32,152 nt of DNA. It comes from Ectothiorhodospiraceae bacterium. GTDB lineage: Bacteria; Pseudomonadota; Gammaproteobacteria; Nitrococcales; Aquisalimonadaceae. The notes under the pieces were generated by a model. That model was not told the origin of the DNA. It worked only from the letters and a program-made list of their open reading frames with translations, and searched no databases. Positions 8,289-16,206 of the stretch are shown piece by piece (the stretch's first letter is position 1; each line of letters begins with the position of its first letter). A program made the position numbers and the translations under genes. Location of the stretch: the NCBI GenBank assembly GCA_007125985.1, contig SLCE01000033.1:1-32152 (forward strand), given 5' to 3'.

Positions 8289-9239
8289 ATGCTCGAGACG
8301 ATAACTTATTCCCTGCTAAACGGGCTGCTGTACGGCATGTTGCTCTTCATGCTGTCCAGCGGTCTGACGCTCATTTTCGGCATGATGGGCGTCCTGAACT
8401 TTGCCCACGCCAGCTTTTACATGCTGGGCGCCTATTTTGCGTACACCCTGGGCATGTACACCGGCTTCTGGGTGGCCCTGTTTCTGGCCCCGATTCTGGT
8501 GGGCGCACTTGGCGCCATGACCGAACGCTGGGGCCTGCGCCATGTGCATCAGCACGGGCACGTCCCGGAACTCCTGTTCACCTTCGGCCTCGCCTACGTG
8601 ATCGAGGAACTGGTGCGCCTGTTTTACGGCACGCTGCCCATGAACTACCGCATGCCAGAGGGGCTCGACTTCACCCTGTTCACGGTATTCGGCACCAGTT
8701 ATCCGGCGTTCCGCGCCTTCATACTGGTCGTGGCGGTGGTGATGTTTGTCGGCCTGTACCTGCTGCTGAAGAAGACCCGCGCGGGACTGATTATCCAGGG
8801 TTCACTGTCGCGACCGGACATTGTTGCCGCGCTGGGCCATAACGTACCGCAGGTTTTCATGTGGGTCTTCGCTTTCGGTACCGCGCTGGCTGCACTGGGC
8901 GGCGTGGTGGGCGGCATCCACTTTGTCACGGAACCCGGCATGGCCTTCATGATGGGCCCCATCGTGTTCGTCGTGGTGGTGCTCGGGGGGCTGGGCTCCA
9001 TCCCGGGTGCACTGATCGCGTCCATGATCATCGGCATTCTGCAGACCTTCACGCTGTCGGTGGACTTCTCCATCGCCCATGTCGGCGCCTGGTTTGGCTA
9101 CGCAGTACCGCCGGATCACCTCTTCGCCACCCTGTGGTACCTGGACAGCACGCGGATCGCGCCTGTGCTGCCGTTCCTGATCCTGGTACTGACGCTGATC
9201 TTCCGCCCACGTGGAATTATGGGGAAACGTGAAGCATGA
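8289..9239 (+). CDS. livH: Branched-chain amino acid-type ABC transporter permease LivH
   Basis: A 316-residue inner-membrane permease. It opens with LLNGLLYGMLLFMLSSGLTLIFGMMGVLNFAHASFYMLGAY, the diagnostic LivH start, with about eight helices. The ABC-contact loop is GLIIQGSLSRPDIVAALGHN and the late GGLGSIPGAL segment is conserved. GGAG at 8280-8283 sits five bases before the ATG. The stop overlaps the next start by four bases (ATGA at 9236), so translation is coupled with the LivM-type subunit. Confidence 0.92.
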   Translation: MLETITYSLLNGLLYGMLLFMLSSGLTLIFGMMGVLNFAHASFYMLGAYFAYTLGMYTGFWVALFLAPILVGALGAMTERWGLRHVHQHGHVPELLFTFGLAYVIEELVRLFYGTLPMNYRMPEGLDFTLFTVFGTSYPAFRAFILVVAVVMFVGLYLLLKKTRAGLIIQGSLSRPDIVAALGHNVPQVFMWVFAFGTALAALGGVVGGIHFVTEPGMAFMMGPIVFVVVVLGGLGSIPGALIASMIIGILQTFTLSVDFSIAHVGAWFGYAVPPDHLFATLWYLDSTRIAPVLPFLILVLTLIFRPRGIMGKREA

Positions 9240-10537
9240 GCACTGTTCAACAAGAGACTCTGGCCGGCAGTAAAAGCGCCGGCAACATCTGGGTGAAACG
9301 CGCCTGGCCATGGCTCGCGTGTCTGGTCATCGCCCTGCTGGCACCCACGGTGCTCAGCTCAGGGCACGATATCCACATGCTGAGTTCCATGGCCATCATG
9401 ATGGTGTTCGCCCTGGCGTATAACATGTTGCTGGGCAACACGGGGCTGTTGTCGTTCGGCCACGCGGTGTACTTCGGCTTCGGTGCGTATATCGCAATGC
9501 ACGCACTGCGCTGGAGCAATAACGCGGTGCTGGACGGCACCGGTTACGGTGTGCCCATCGAACTGATCCCATTGGTGGGCGGCCTTGCCGGGCTGTTCTT
9601 CGGCATAATTTTCGGATCCTTCTCCACGAAGAAGGCGGGTGTGGTGTTTGCCATGATCTCCCTGGGGGTCGTGGGGCTTGTGGAAGCCAGTTCCCTGGCA
9701 TTCACCGGCTTCTTCGGCGGCGAAGCAGGGTTGTTTGGCGATCGTGAGGACGTGAACTCCCTGCTGGGTATCGAGTACGGCCGCAGCCTGACCGTCTACT
9801 ACCTGATGGTGTTCTGGCTGTTCGTCTGCGCCCTGCTGATGTTCTTGCTCAGGAAAACGCCGCTCGGCTGGATGGCCAACGCGGTCCGGGACAACCCGGA
9901 GCGCGCCCAGTTCGTTGGCTACAACACCACCACGGTGCGCTTCATGCAGTTCTCGCTGTCGGCCTTCTTTGCCGGCGTCGCGGGCGGCATGTTCGTGCTG
10001 GTGGAGGAAATCGTGACGGATGAGGCCATCGGCTTCCTGCTGTCCGGTGAAGTGCTGTTGGCAGCGTATATCGGGGGCATCGGCTTCTTCTTCGGCCCCA
10101 TTGTTGGTGCAGCGCTGGTGGTCTATCTGGAAAGCAACCTCAGCTCGATCAGCGACGCCTGGCTGCTTTACTTCGGCATACTCTTCATCACCGTTGTGAT
10201 GTTCGCTCCCATGGGCATCGTGGGCATCATTTATCAACAGTGGTTCAACTTCCGTTCCGGTGGTTGGAAGGGCACCATTCCTGCCCGTCTGTACTGCACG
10301 GTGACCGCACTGATCGGCCTGCTGGGCTTCATCTGCATCGTGGAGATGGCCTACCACTACCTGCGGTCCTGGAATCCAAGCGCGCCCATGACCTTGTTCG
10401 TAACCACGGTGGATACCACCACAGCGCTACCATGGCTGGTCTCTGTGGCCATCCTGCTGGTGGGCTTGGGTCTGATGCTGTTTCATGCCCGCCCCATGCT
10501 GCGTCGGGCCGTTGAAGCCGCTGGAGGTAACAAATGA
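9236..10537 (+). CDS. livM: Branched-chain amino acid-type ABC transporter permease LivM with C-terminal extension
   Basis: A 433-residue permease partner of the preceding LivH-type protein. It shows the family start AYNMLLGNTGLLSFGHAVYFG and the ATPase-contact loop NAVRDNPERAQFVGYN. After the usual end of the fold (about residue 335) it continues for nearly 100 residues with two further hydrophobic segments (VTALIGLLGFICIVEMAYHY and ALPWLVSVAILLVGLGLML). Family members are usually about 320-360 residues. The function of the extra helices is unknown. The start overlaps livH by four bases and the stop overlaps livG by four. Confidence 0.9.
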   Translation: MSTVQQETLAGSKSAGNIWVKRAWPWLACLVIALLAPTVLSSGHDIHMLSSMAIMMVFALAYNMLLGNTGLLSFGHAVYFGFGAYIAMHALRWSNNAVLDGTGYGVPIELIPLVGGLAGLFFGIIFGSFSTKKAGVVFAMISLGVVGLVEASSLAFTGFFGGEAGLFGDREDVNSLLGIEYGRSLTVYYLMVFWLFVCALLMFLLRKTPLGWMANAVRDNPERAQFVGYNTTTVRFMQFSLSAFFAGVAGGMFVLVEEIVTDEAIGFLLSGEVLLAAYIGGIGFFFGPIVGAALVVYLESNLSSISDAWLLYFGILFITVVMFAPMGIVGIIYQQWFNFRSGGWKGTIPARLYCTVTALIGLLGFICIVEMAYHYLRSWNPSAPMTLFVTTVDTTTALPWLVSVAILLVGLGLMLFHARPMLRRAVEAAGGNK

Positions 10538-11289
10538 GTCAAGGTAATGCACTCACACTGAGCGGCCTGAAGAAAAACTTCGGCCGGGCGGAAATCATTC
10601 GTGGTGTCGATCTCGACGTCCGTGATGGCGAACGTCACGTGATTATCGGGCCCAACGGGGCCGGCAAATCCACGCTGTTCAACCTGATCAGCGGGCGTAT
10701 GGAAGTGAGCGCCGGGGAGATCAAACTGTTCGGCAAGCCCATTCACAACACGCCGCCGCACAAGGTGAATCGCATGGGGCTAAGCCGCAGCTTCCAGGTC
10801 ACGAACCTGTTCCAGAACATGACGACCATGCAGAACCTGCGTTGCGCCCTGCTCTGGGGCATGGGTCACAAGTACGCCTTCTGGAAGCTGGTCAACAAGC
10901 AGCAGGAAGTCACAGAACGGGCCGAGCAATTGATGGAGCAGCTCAACCTGACCCATCGCCGCGATGTTCCGGCAGGCCTGTTGACCTATGCCGAGCAGCG
11001 TGCCCTGGAAATCGGCACCACCATCGGTTCCGGCGCCCGAGTGCTGCTGTTGGACGAACCCACAGCAGGGATGAGCCGCAGTGAATCGGACGAGGTCGTG
11101 GAATTGATCCGTCAGGTCACGAAGGACTGCACTTTGGTCATGGTGGAGCATGATCTCGGCGTGGTGTTCAACCTGGCCGATCGAATTTCCGTGCTGGTTT
11201 ACGGAGAGATCATCGCCACGGATGCACCGGAGAATATTCGCTCCAACAAGGCTGTGCAGGAAGCCTATCTCGGTACGGAGGTTCACTGA
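10534..11289 (+). CDS. livG: ABC transporter ATP-binding protein LivG
   Basis: A 251-residue ATPase. Walker A is GPNGAGKST (residues 39-47). The family insert TPPHKVNRMGLSRSFQVTNLF with the Q-loop glutamine follows. The signature region reads LTYAEQRALEIG in place of the usual LSYGDQR, and Walker B is VLLLDEPTAGM, with VEHD as the switch histidine region. It powers the LivH/LivM-type channel together with the next gene product. The stop and the next start share one base (TGATG). Confidence 0.92.
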   Translation: MSQGNALTLSGLKKNFGRAEIIRGVDLDVRDGERHVIIGPNGAGKSTLFNLISGRMEVSAGEIKLFGKPIHNTPPHKVNRMGLSRSFQVTNLFQNMTTMQNLRCALLWGMGHKYAFWKLVNKQQEVTERAEQLMEQLNLTHRRDVPAGLLTYAEQRALEIGTTIGSGARVLLLDEPTAGMSRSESDEVVELIRQVTKDCTLVMVEHDLGVVFNLADRISVLVYGEIIATDAPENIRSNKAVQEAYLGTEVH

Positions 11290-11984
11290 TGCTGTCCACG
11301 CATGATCTACACGCTTACTACGGCAAGTCGCATGTGCTGAGAGGCGTTTCCATGAACGTGCAGCCCGGCGAGATCGTCAGTCTGCTGGGTCGTAACGGCG
11401 TGGGCCGCTCCACGCTGTGCAAGGCCGTCATGGGCCTGGTGGCGCCGGTGGGTGAGGTTCGTTTCAAGGATCAGGTCATCAGCGGTCTGGATCCACACCA
11501 GATCGCCCACCGCGGGCTGGGCTATGTGCCCGAGGACCGCGCCATCTTCCCCGGGCTAACGGTGGCCGAGAACCTGGAACTCGGCAAGAAAAAACGTGGC
11601 CAAACCGGGCGTTGGGGCTACGACGAGATTTTCGAGCGTTTTCCCCGGCTCAAGGAGCGGATGGAGTTTCCGGGTGAGGTCATCTCCGGCGGCGAACAGC
11701 AGATGCTTTCCATGGCCCGATCCCTGATGGGTGATCCCGAGTGCATCATCGTGGATGAACCCACGGAAGGGCTTGCACCGAAGATCGTCGAGGAAATCGC
11801 CCACTTGCTCACGGATATCGCAGCGGCCGGAGTCAGTGTGCTGCTGGTGGAGCAGAAGCTCAGCATCGCGCTGAAGATTTCCAATCGGGTATACCTTATG
11901 GGTGAAGGTCGAATGGTGTTCGAGGGCACGCCGCAAGAACTCCACGACGATCCGGAAATCCGCAAGGAGTGGCTGGAGGTCTGA
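11289..11984 (+). CDS. livF: ABC transporter ATP-binding protein LivF with Arg in Walker A
   Basis: A 231-residue ATPase of LivF type. The signature is ISGGEQQML (about 136-144), Walker B is CIIVDEPTEGLAP, and the switch region is LLVEQKL. The Walker A motif reads GRNGVGRST (residues 34-42), so the normally invariant Lys is Arg40; the codon is CGC. A GRNGVGRST form does, to my recollection, occur in other proteobacterial LivF proteins, so this may be a lineage trait with altered ATP handling rather than damage. It is the last gene of the importer operon and is followed by a strong terminator. Confidence 0.92.
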   Translation: MLSTHDLHAYYGKSHVLRGVSMNVQPGEIVSLLGRNGVGRSTLCKAVMGLVAPVGEVRFKDQVISGLDPHQIAHRGLGYVPEDRAIFPGLTVAENLELGKKKRGQTGRWGYDEIFERFPRLKERMEFPGEVISGGEQQMLSMARSLMGDPECIIVDEPTEGLAPKIVEEIAHLLTDIAAAGVSVLLVEQKLSIALKISNRVYLMGEGRMVFEGTPQELHDDPEIRKEWLEV

Positions 11985-12010
11985 GTCTGCCCTGCAGCAC
12001 TCAGCAGACA

Positions 12011-12041
12011 GGCCGGAAGGGTTACTCTTCCGGCCTTTTTT
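12011..12041 (+). terminator. Intrinsic terminator of the ABC importer operon
   Basis: GGCCGGAAG (12011-12019) pairs perfectly with CTTCCGGCC (12027-12035) across a 7-nt loop and is followed by six T residues. This is a textbook intrinsic terminator, 26 bases after the livF stop. Confidence 0.93.
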
Positions 12042-12062
12042 GTGTTGAAAGGAGACATCATC

Positions 12063-12941
12063 ATGCAAGGGGCACTATCCGCACCTCAATTCACGGAAAT
12101 CAGACGCGGCCGATTCGCCTGGCGCGAAGCCGGCGACCCTAGTGGGAAGCCGGTGGTATTGCTGCATGGCTGGCCTGAAAGTTCCTACTGCTGGGAACCG
12201 GTAGCCCATCATCTGGACCGCGGGCTACGCTTGATTGCTCCAGACCTCCGAGGCCTGGGTGACAGCACGCGCGAGGGGGAGCAAAGCGCGTTCCGGAAGC
12301 AGGAACTCGCTCAGGACATGCTGGAGTTGCTGGATGCGCTGGGTATTCAGCAGTTCGCCCTCGGAGGGCACGACTGGGGCGGCGTGGTCGCACAGGAAAT
12401 GGCCCTGGCCGCACCGGAACGGGTGGCGCGGTTGATCATCATGAACATCGTGGTGATCAACAATTTCCGCGGCAACCAGGAAGCCACGGCCTTGATCCGC
12501 AAGGCTGGCAGCCGCTTTGAGTGGTATCAGCGTTTTCAGCGCGAGCGCCACCTGGCCGAAGCCATGATTCCGGGTAACGAAGAAGTATGGCTCAGGCATT
12601 TCCTGCGCCTGTGGAACCGCGAGCCCTTCCCCGCCGATGCCATCGCGGAATACGTCCGTTACTACAGCATACCGGGCACACCGGCCTGCGGCGCCAGCTA
12701 CTACCGCACCCTGCCGGATGATCGGGAACACTGGGTCAGCGTCAAGGATCACGTATGGCCCATGCCCGGCCTGTATCTCTACGGAAACAAGGATCCGGTT
12801 ATCGTCCCGCAATACCTGAACCATCTGGAAGACTGCTTCAAATCAGTGCAGGTGGAGCAGGTGGAGGCGGGTCATTTCGTGCAAGAAGAACAGCCGGAAT
12901 GGGTGGCGAAACACCTGAACGCCTTCCTCAAACAGGCATGA
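12063..12941 (+). CDS. Alpha/beta hydrolase, epoxide hydrolase-like
   Basis: A 292-residue alpha/beta hydrolase. The oxyanion motif HGWPES (35-40) and nucleophile elbow GGHDWGG (101-107) place Asp104 as nucleophile, as in epoxide hydrolases and haloalkane dehalogenases rather than serine esterases. Asp244 (GNKDPV) and His271 (AGHF) complete a plausible triad. No signal peptide is seen, so it is cytoplasmic. AGGAG at 12050-12054 fits the ATG at 12063; a GTG at 12042 is in frame but less likely. The gene begins only 21 bases after the importer terminator, so it depends on read-through or on a promoter overlapping that terminator. Confidence 0.88.
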   Translation: MQGALSAPQFTEIRRGRFAWREAGDPSGKPVVLLHGWPESSYCWEPVAHHLDRGLRLIAPDLRGLGDSTREGEQSAFRKQELAQDMLELLDALGIQQFALGGHDWGGVVAQEMALAAPERVARLIIMNIVVINNFRGNQEATALIRKAGSRFEWYQRFQRERHLAEAMIPGNEEVWLRHFLRLWNREPFPADAIAEYVRYYSIPGTPACGASYYRTLPDDREHWVSVKDHVWPMPGLYLYGNKDPVIVPQYLNHLEDCFKSVQVEQVEAGHFVQEEQPEWVAKHLNAFLKQA

Positions 12942-12943
12942 CG

Positions 12944-12983
12944 TTAAGGACGCACTCTGGGGATGGATCAGTGCTTCCCTAAG
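12944..12983. repeat. Collapsed or relic MITE-end pair
   Basis: TTAAGGACGCACT and AGTGCTTCCCTAAG face each other across about 13 bases, starting two bases after the hydrolase stop. The right part shares GATCAGTGCTTCC then TAAG with the right end of the 17501-17771 element, with one mismatch. It looks like a deletion derivative of that repeat family. Confidence 0.55.
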
Positions 12984-12987
12984 ATCC

Positions 12988-13026
12988 GGGGTATGGGATC
13001 AGGTTGATGCCCTGCTCCCATACCCC
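12988..13026. terminator. Bidirectional terminator-like hairpin between convergent genes
   Basis: GGGGTATGGGA (12988-12998) pairs perfectly with TCCCATACCCC (13016-13026). It lies between the plus-strand hydrolase and the minus-strand SDR gene and could stop both transcripts, although no T-tract is present. Confidence 0.6.
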
Positions 13027-13030
13027 CTGC

Positions 13031-13058
13031 TCGGACGGCTCGCGGATGAACCGTCCGA
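13031..13058 (-). terminator. Hairpin after the SDR gene
   Basis: TCGGACGG and CCGTCCGA pair across a 12-nt loop, four bases beyond the SDR stop on the minus strand. It probably works with the adjacent hairpin at 12988-13026. Confidence 0.5.
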
Positions 13059-13062
13059 ACGG

Positions 13063-13836
13063 TCACAGCGAATGAACAAGGTGACCACCATCCACCGGCA
13101 GAGCCACGCCATTCACGAAGGACCCCGCCTCGGAGGCCAGCATCAGCAACGGACCGGACAATTCCGGCAACTGCCCCAGCCGCTTGCTGGGAATGCTTTT
13201 CGCAATATAGGCCTGCCCTTTTTCACTGGCGAAATAATCCCGGTTCATCTCCGTCTCGAAGTAGCCCGGGCATAGCGCATTGACCCGGATTTGATAACGC
13301 ATCAGTTCCAGCGCCATGGATTTCGTCAGCTGAACCACTCCGGCCTTGGAAGTGGCATACAGGCTCTGACCCACCTGTACCCCAAGGCCGAGCATGGAGG
13401 CCACATTCACGATGTTACCGGGCACCTGGGCCTTGACCATCCGCGCAGCGCCTTCGTGCGCCACGCGCCAGGCCGCCTTGAGATTGGTATCGATGACAAA
13501 ATCCCAGCTTTCCTCATCTGTTTTCAGGAACAAGCGGGCATCCGCAACGCCCGCGTTATTGATCAGCACATCGACCGTGCCGAAGGCCTTCTCCGCTTCA
13601 TCAAATCCGCGGGTCACGCTGGCCGCATCAGTCACATCCATGGTCACGGCCACCGCCTGACCGCCGGATGCTTCGATACCATCCACCAGCTCACGCAGGC
13701 GCTCGGTGCGACGTGCCGCCACAACCACGCGGGCACCCGCGTCGGCAAGCACCTGCGCAAAGTGGGTTCCCAGACCGCTGGACGCGCCGGTGACCAATGC
13801 CACGCGGCCGCTCATGTTGAACAGTTTTTGGTCCAT
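13063..13836 (-). CDS. SDR family NAD(P)-dependent oxidoreductase
   Basis: A 257-residue classical short-chain dehydrogenase. It has the cofactor motif TGASSGLG (16-23), NNAG (93-96), catalytic Ser147, and YATSK with Tyr160 and Lys164, plus the usual PGYFETEM after the active site. ATG at 13836 is preferred because GAGG lies five bases upstream; a GTG at 13842 is in frame. It is the last gene of a minus-strand set and starts 11 bases after the phosphotransferase stop. In that company it resembles LvaD of the levulinate pathway or another hydroxyacyl-CoA dehydrogenase. The exact substrate is inferred only. Confidence 0.9.
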   Translation of the reverse strand: MDQKLFNMSGRVALVTGASSGLGTHFAQVLADAGARVVVAARRTERLRELVDGIEASGGQAVAVTMDVTDAASVTRGFDEAEKAFGTVDVLINNAGVADARLFLKTDEESWDFVIDTNLKAAWRVAHEGAARMVKAQVPGNIVNVASMLGLGVQVGQSLYATSKAGVVQLTKSMALELMRYQIRVNALCPGYFETEMNRDYFASEKGQAYIAKSIPSKRLGQLPELSGPLLMLASEAGSFVNGVALPVDGGHLVHSL

Positions 13837-13847
13837 GACCACCTCGT

Positions 13848-14870
13848 TCAGATCAGTTTCACGGCGGCTTCGCTCAGGGGCCGCGCCATATGACCGTATT
13901 CAAACGCCTGGTCGCTGGACGCATTGCCGTCCAGCGCGCGCTTCAGGATGCCCTGCAGAATCGCCGCCAGCCGGAAGTAGCTGAACACCACGTAGACATT
14001 CCAGTTCGGAATGCTGTCGATTCCCATGCGACGGCAGTATTCCGCCACGTACTCTTCCTCGGTGGGAATCCCCAAGGACTTCCGGTCCACATCCCCCAAC
14101 CCTGGTATGGCGGCATCCTGCGGCAGGCGCAGTTGCATGCACTGGTATGCGATATCCGCCCAGGGATGACCCAGCGTGGAAAGCTCCCAGTCCAGCACCG
14201 CCAGCACGCGGGGTTCCTGCGGATGGAAAATCAGGTTGTCGATACGGTAGTCACCATGGATCAGCGATACGCGACCGTCATCCTCAGGAATATTCTTCTC
14301 CAGCCAGGCAATCAACGTGTCCATGGCCGGGTTCTTTTCGGTTTCCGAGGCGTAATACTGCTTGCTCCAGCGGCTGAGCTGGCGTGCGAAGTAATTCCCG
14401 GGACGCCCAAAGTCGCTCAGACCGCTGGCCTCCAGATCCACGCTGTGAATGGCGGCAAGCACCCGGGCCATCTCCTGGTACATGGCGCCGCGCTCCTCCG
14501 CCGTGGCCTCCGGTAGCGCACCGTTCCAATTGATGCGGCCTTCGACGAAGTCCATGACGTAGAACATGGAGCCGATGATGTCCTCATCCTCACACAGCAC
14601 ATGCATCCGCGGCACCGGCACATCGGTATCCCGCAGTGCGTGCATGACCCGGTATTCCCGATCCACTGCATGAGCGGATTTCAGCAGTTTGCCCGGCGGT
14701 TTGCGCCGCAGCACGTACTGCCGCCCGTCTTCCGCCGTGATCTGGAACGTGGGGTTGGACTGCCCGCCTGCAAACTTACGGCATTCGGCAATGCGGCCGA
14801 AGCCACCAATGTGCTCCACCAGATACGGCTCAAGGCGCGCCGTATCCAGTTGATCCACTGCCTGACTCAT
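13848..14870 (-). CDS. Phosphotransferase family protein (APH/ACAD10-11 kinase-like)
   Basis: A 340-residue kinase-like protein with the aminoglycoside-phosphotransferase fold. It shows FAGGQSNPTFQI (34-45, nucleotide loop), VLRRKPPG with the ATP-binding Lys, the catalytic HGDYRIDN (205-212, the H-x-D-x4-N Brenner motif), and the metal-binding VLDWELSTLGHP (225-236). Such proteins are fused to the dehydrogenase in human ACAD10/11 and split in bacteria (LvaA), where they phosphorylate 4-hydroxyacyl-CoA. Here the dehydrogenase gene is 34 bases upstream on the same strand, which supports that role. AAGGAG lies 10 bases before the ATG at 14870; an in-frame start at 14900 is less likely. Confidence 0.9.
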   Translation of the reverse strand: MSQAVDQLDTARLEPYLVEHIGGFGRIAECRKFAGGQSNPTFQITAEDGRQYVLRRKPPGKLLKSAHAVDREYRVMHALRDTDVPVPRMHVLCEDEDIIGSMFYVMDFVEGRINWNGALPEATAEERGAMYQEMARVLAAIHSVDLEASGLSDFGRPGNYFARQLSRWSKQYYASETEKNPAMDTLIAWLEKNIPEDDGRVSLIHGDYRIDNLIFHPQEPRVLAVLDWELSTLGHPWADIAYQCMQLRLPQDAAIPGLGDVDRKSLGIPTEEEYVAEYCRRMGIDSIPNWNVYVVFSYFRLAAILQGILKRALDGNASSDQAFEYGHMARPLSEAAVKLI

Positions 14871-14904
14871 AAGCGTTGATCTCCTTGTTGGCCAGGGCAC
14901 CCTA

Positions 14905-16110
14905 TCACAGGGCGTATTCGCGGATGACCTGTTTGCCCAGCGCCATCATGTGCACCTGATCCGGGCCATCGGCCATGCGGCACCAGCGGGCGTAGTTGTA
15001 CGCCTCGGCCATGAAGTAATCCGCGGTTAGGCCACCGGCCCCGTGCATCTGAATCGCCATGTCCAGCACTTCCTGGGAAAGCTGGGGAACCATGATTTTC
15101 GCCATGGCAATGAGATCACGTGCCTCTTTGGTGCCGACCTGGTCCATTTTGTACGCCGCCTTCAAGGTGACCAGCCTGGCCATTTCAACCTTGGAGGCCA
15201 TCTGTGCGATGGATTCCCGCACGGAACCCTGCTGGCTGAGCTTGCCACCGAATACATGGCGCTGCTCCACCCGCTGGCAGGCCATCTCCAGGCCGCGTTG
15301 GGCGGCACCAATCAGACGCATGCAGTGGTGGATCCGGCCCGGCCCCAACCGACCCTGGGCAACCTCGAAGCCGCGCCCCTCTCCCAGCAGCAGGTTTTCC
15401 TTTGGCACACGTACATTCTCGAACACCACTTCCGCATGACCACCCGGCTCCTCGAAGTAGCCGAACGTGCTGAGCGGACGCACCACCTTCAGTCCAGGCG
15501 TGTCCCGCGGCACGAGAATCTGGGTCTGTTGCAGGTGGCGGTTGGGGTTATCCGGATCGGACTTGCCCATGACGATGAAGATCTCGCAGCGCTCATGCAT
15601 GGCATTGGTGATGAACCACTTGCGACCATTGATCACGTAGTCATCGCCGTCACGCTCGATACGGGTTTCCACGTTCGTGGCGTCGCTGGACGCCACAGCC
15701 GGCTCGGTCATGGCAAAGGCGGAACGGATCTTCCCTTCCAGCAACGGGTTCAACCAGCGCTCTTTCTGCTCGTCCGTGCCGTACTTGACGAACACTTCCA
15801 TGTTGCCCGTGTCAGGCGCATTGCAGTTGAAGACCTCAGCGGCCCAGAACACACGGCCCATGATTTCCGCCAATGGTGCGTATTCCAGATTGGTCAACCC
15901 GGGGCCATATTCGGGATCCGGCATAAACAGATTCCACAAGCCTTCCGCTCGCGCCTTCTGTTTCAACTCCTCCAGCACGGGCGGTGATTTCCAGCGCTCG
16001 GCCTGCACCTGTTCATTGAAGACATGCTCGTTGGGATAAACGTGTTCTTCCATGAACGCGGTTAGGCGCTGCTGCAGTTCCTGCACGCGCTGCGAGTGCT
16101 GAAAATCCAT
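14905..16110 (-). CDS. Acyl-CoA dehydrogenase, ACAD10/11 type
   Basis: A 401-residue flavoprotein dehydrogenase. It has [14 protein letters not shown] (133-146), [10 protein letters not shown] (161-170), the [21 protein letters not shown] stretch typical of this subfamily, and a C-terminal [16 protein letters not shown] in place of the YEGT of ordinary members. ACAD10/11 relatives act with a kinase on 4-hydroxyacyl-CoAs: phosphorylation then elimination gives an enoyl-CoA. GGAGGAG stands just before the ATG at 16110. It is the first of three genes running dehydrogenase, kinase and SDR. It differs clearly from the long dehydrogenase at the left edge. Confidence 0.92.
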   Translation of the reverse strand: MDFQHSQRVQELQQRLTAFMEEHVYPNEHVFNEQVQAERWKSPPVLEELKQKARAEGLWNLFMPDPEYGPGLTNLEYAPLAEIMGRVFWAAEVFNCNAPDTGNMEVFVKYGTDEQKERWLNPLLEGKIRSAFAMTEPAVASSDATNVETRIERDGDDYVINGRKWFITNAMHERCEIFIVMGKSDPDNPNRHLQQTQILVPRDTPGLKVVRPLSTFGYFEEPGGHAEVVFENVRVPKENLLLGEGRGFEVAQGRLGPGRIHHCMRLIGAAQRGLEMACQRVEQRHVFGGKLSQQGSVRESIAQMASKVEMARLVTLKAAYKMDQVGTKEARDLIAMAKIMVPQLSQEVLDMAIQMHGAGGLTADYFMAEAYNYARWCRMADGPDQVHMMALGKQVIREYAL

Positions 16111-16176
16111 CGGTTCTCCTCCGGGTTATGCTGAATCATGCAACAGCTTGCCGCAGATGCGGCCGGCTGTCGCGGT

Positions 16177-16206
16177 CTAGGGAAACACTGAAACTAATCA
16201 ATCAGT
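16177..16206. repeat. MITE-end-like relic at the 3' end of the serine hydrolase gene
   Basis: CTAG followed by GGAAACACTGA resembles the TTAA-GGAAGCACTGAT end of the element at 17501, and an inverted TCAGTGA follows at 16201. The serine hydrolase stop (16194-16196) lies inside it, so an insertion may have set that gene's present 3' end. Confidence 0.4.

Noticed and set aside
9359-10357. Minus-strand open frame of 332 codons opposite livM
   Set aside because: Antisense to a clear permease; its His/Glu/Gln-rich low-hydrophobic composition shows no domain.
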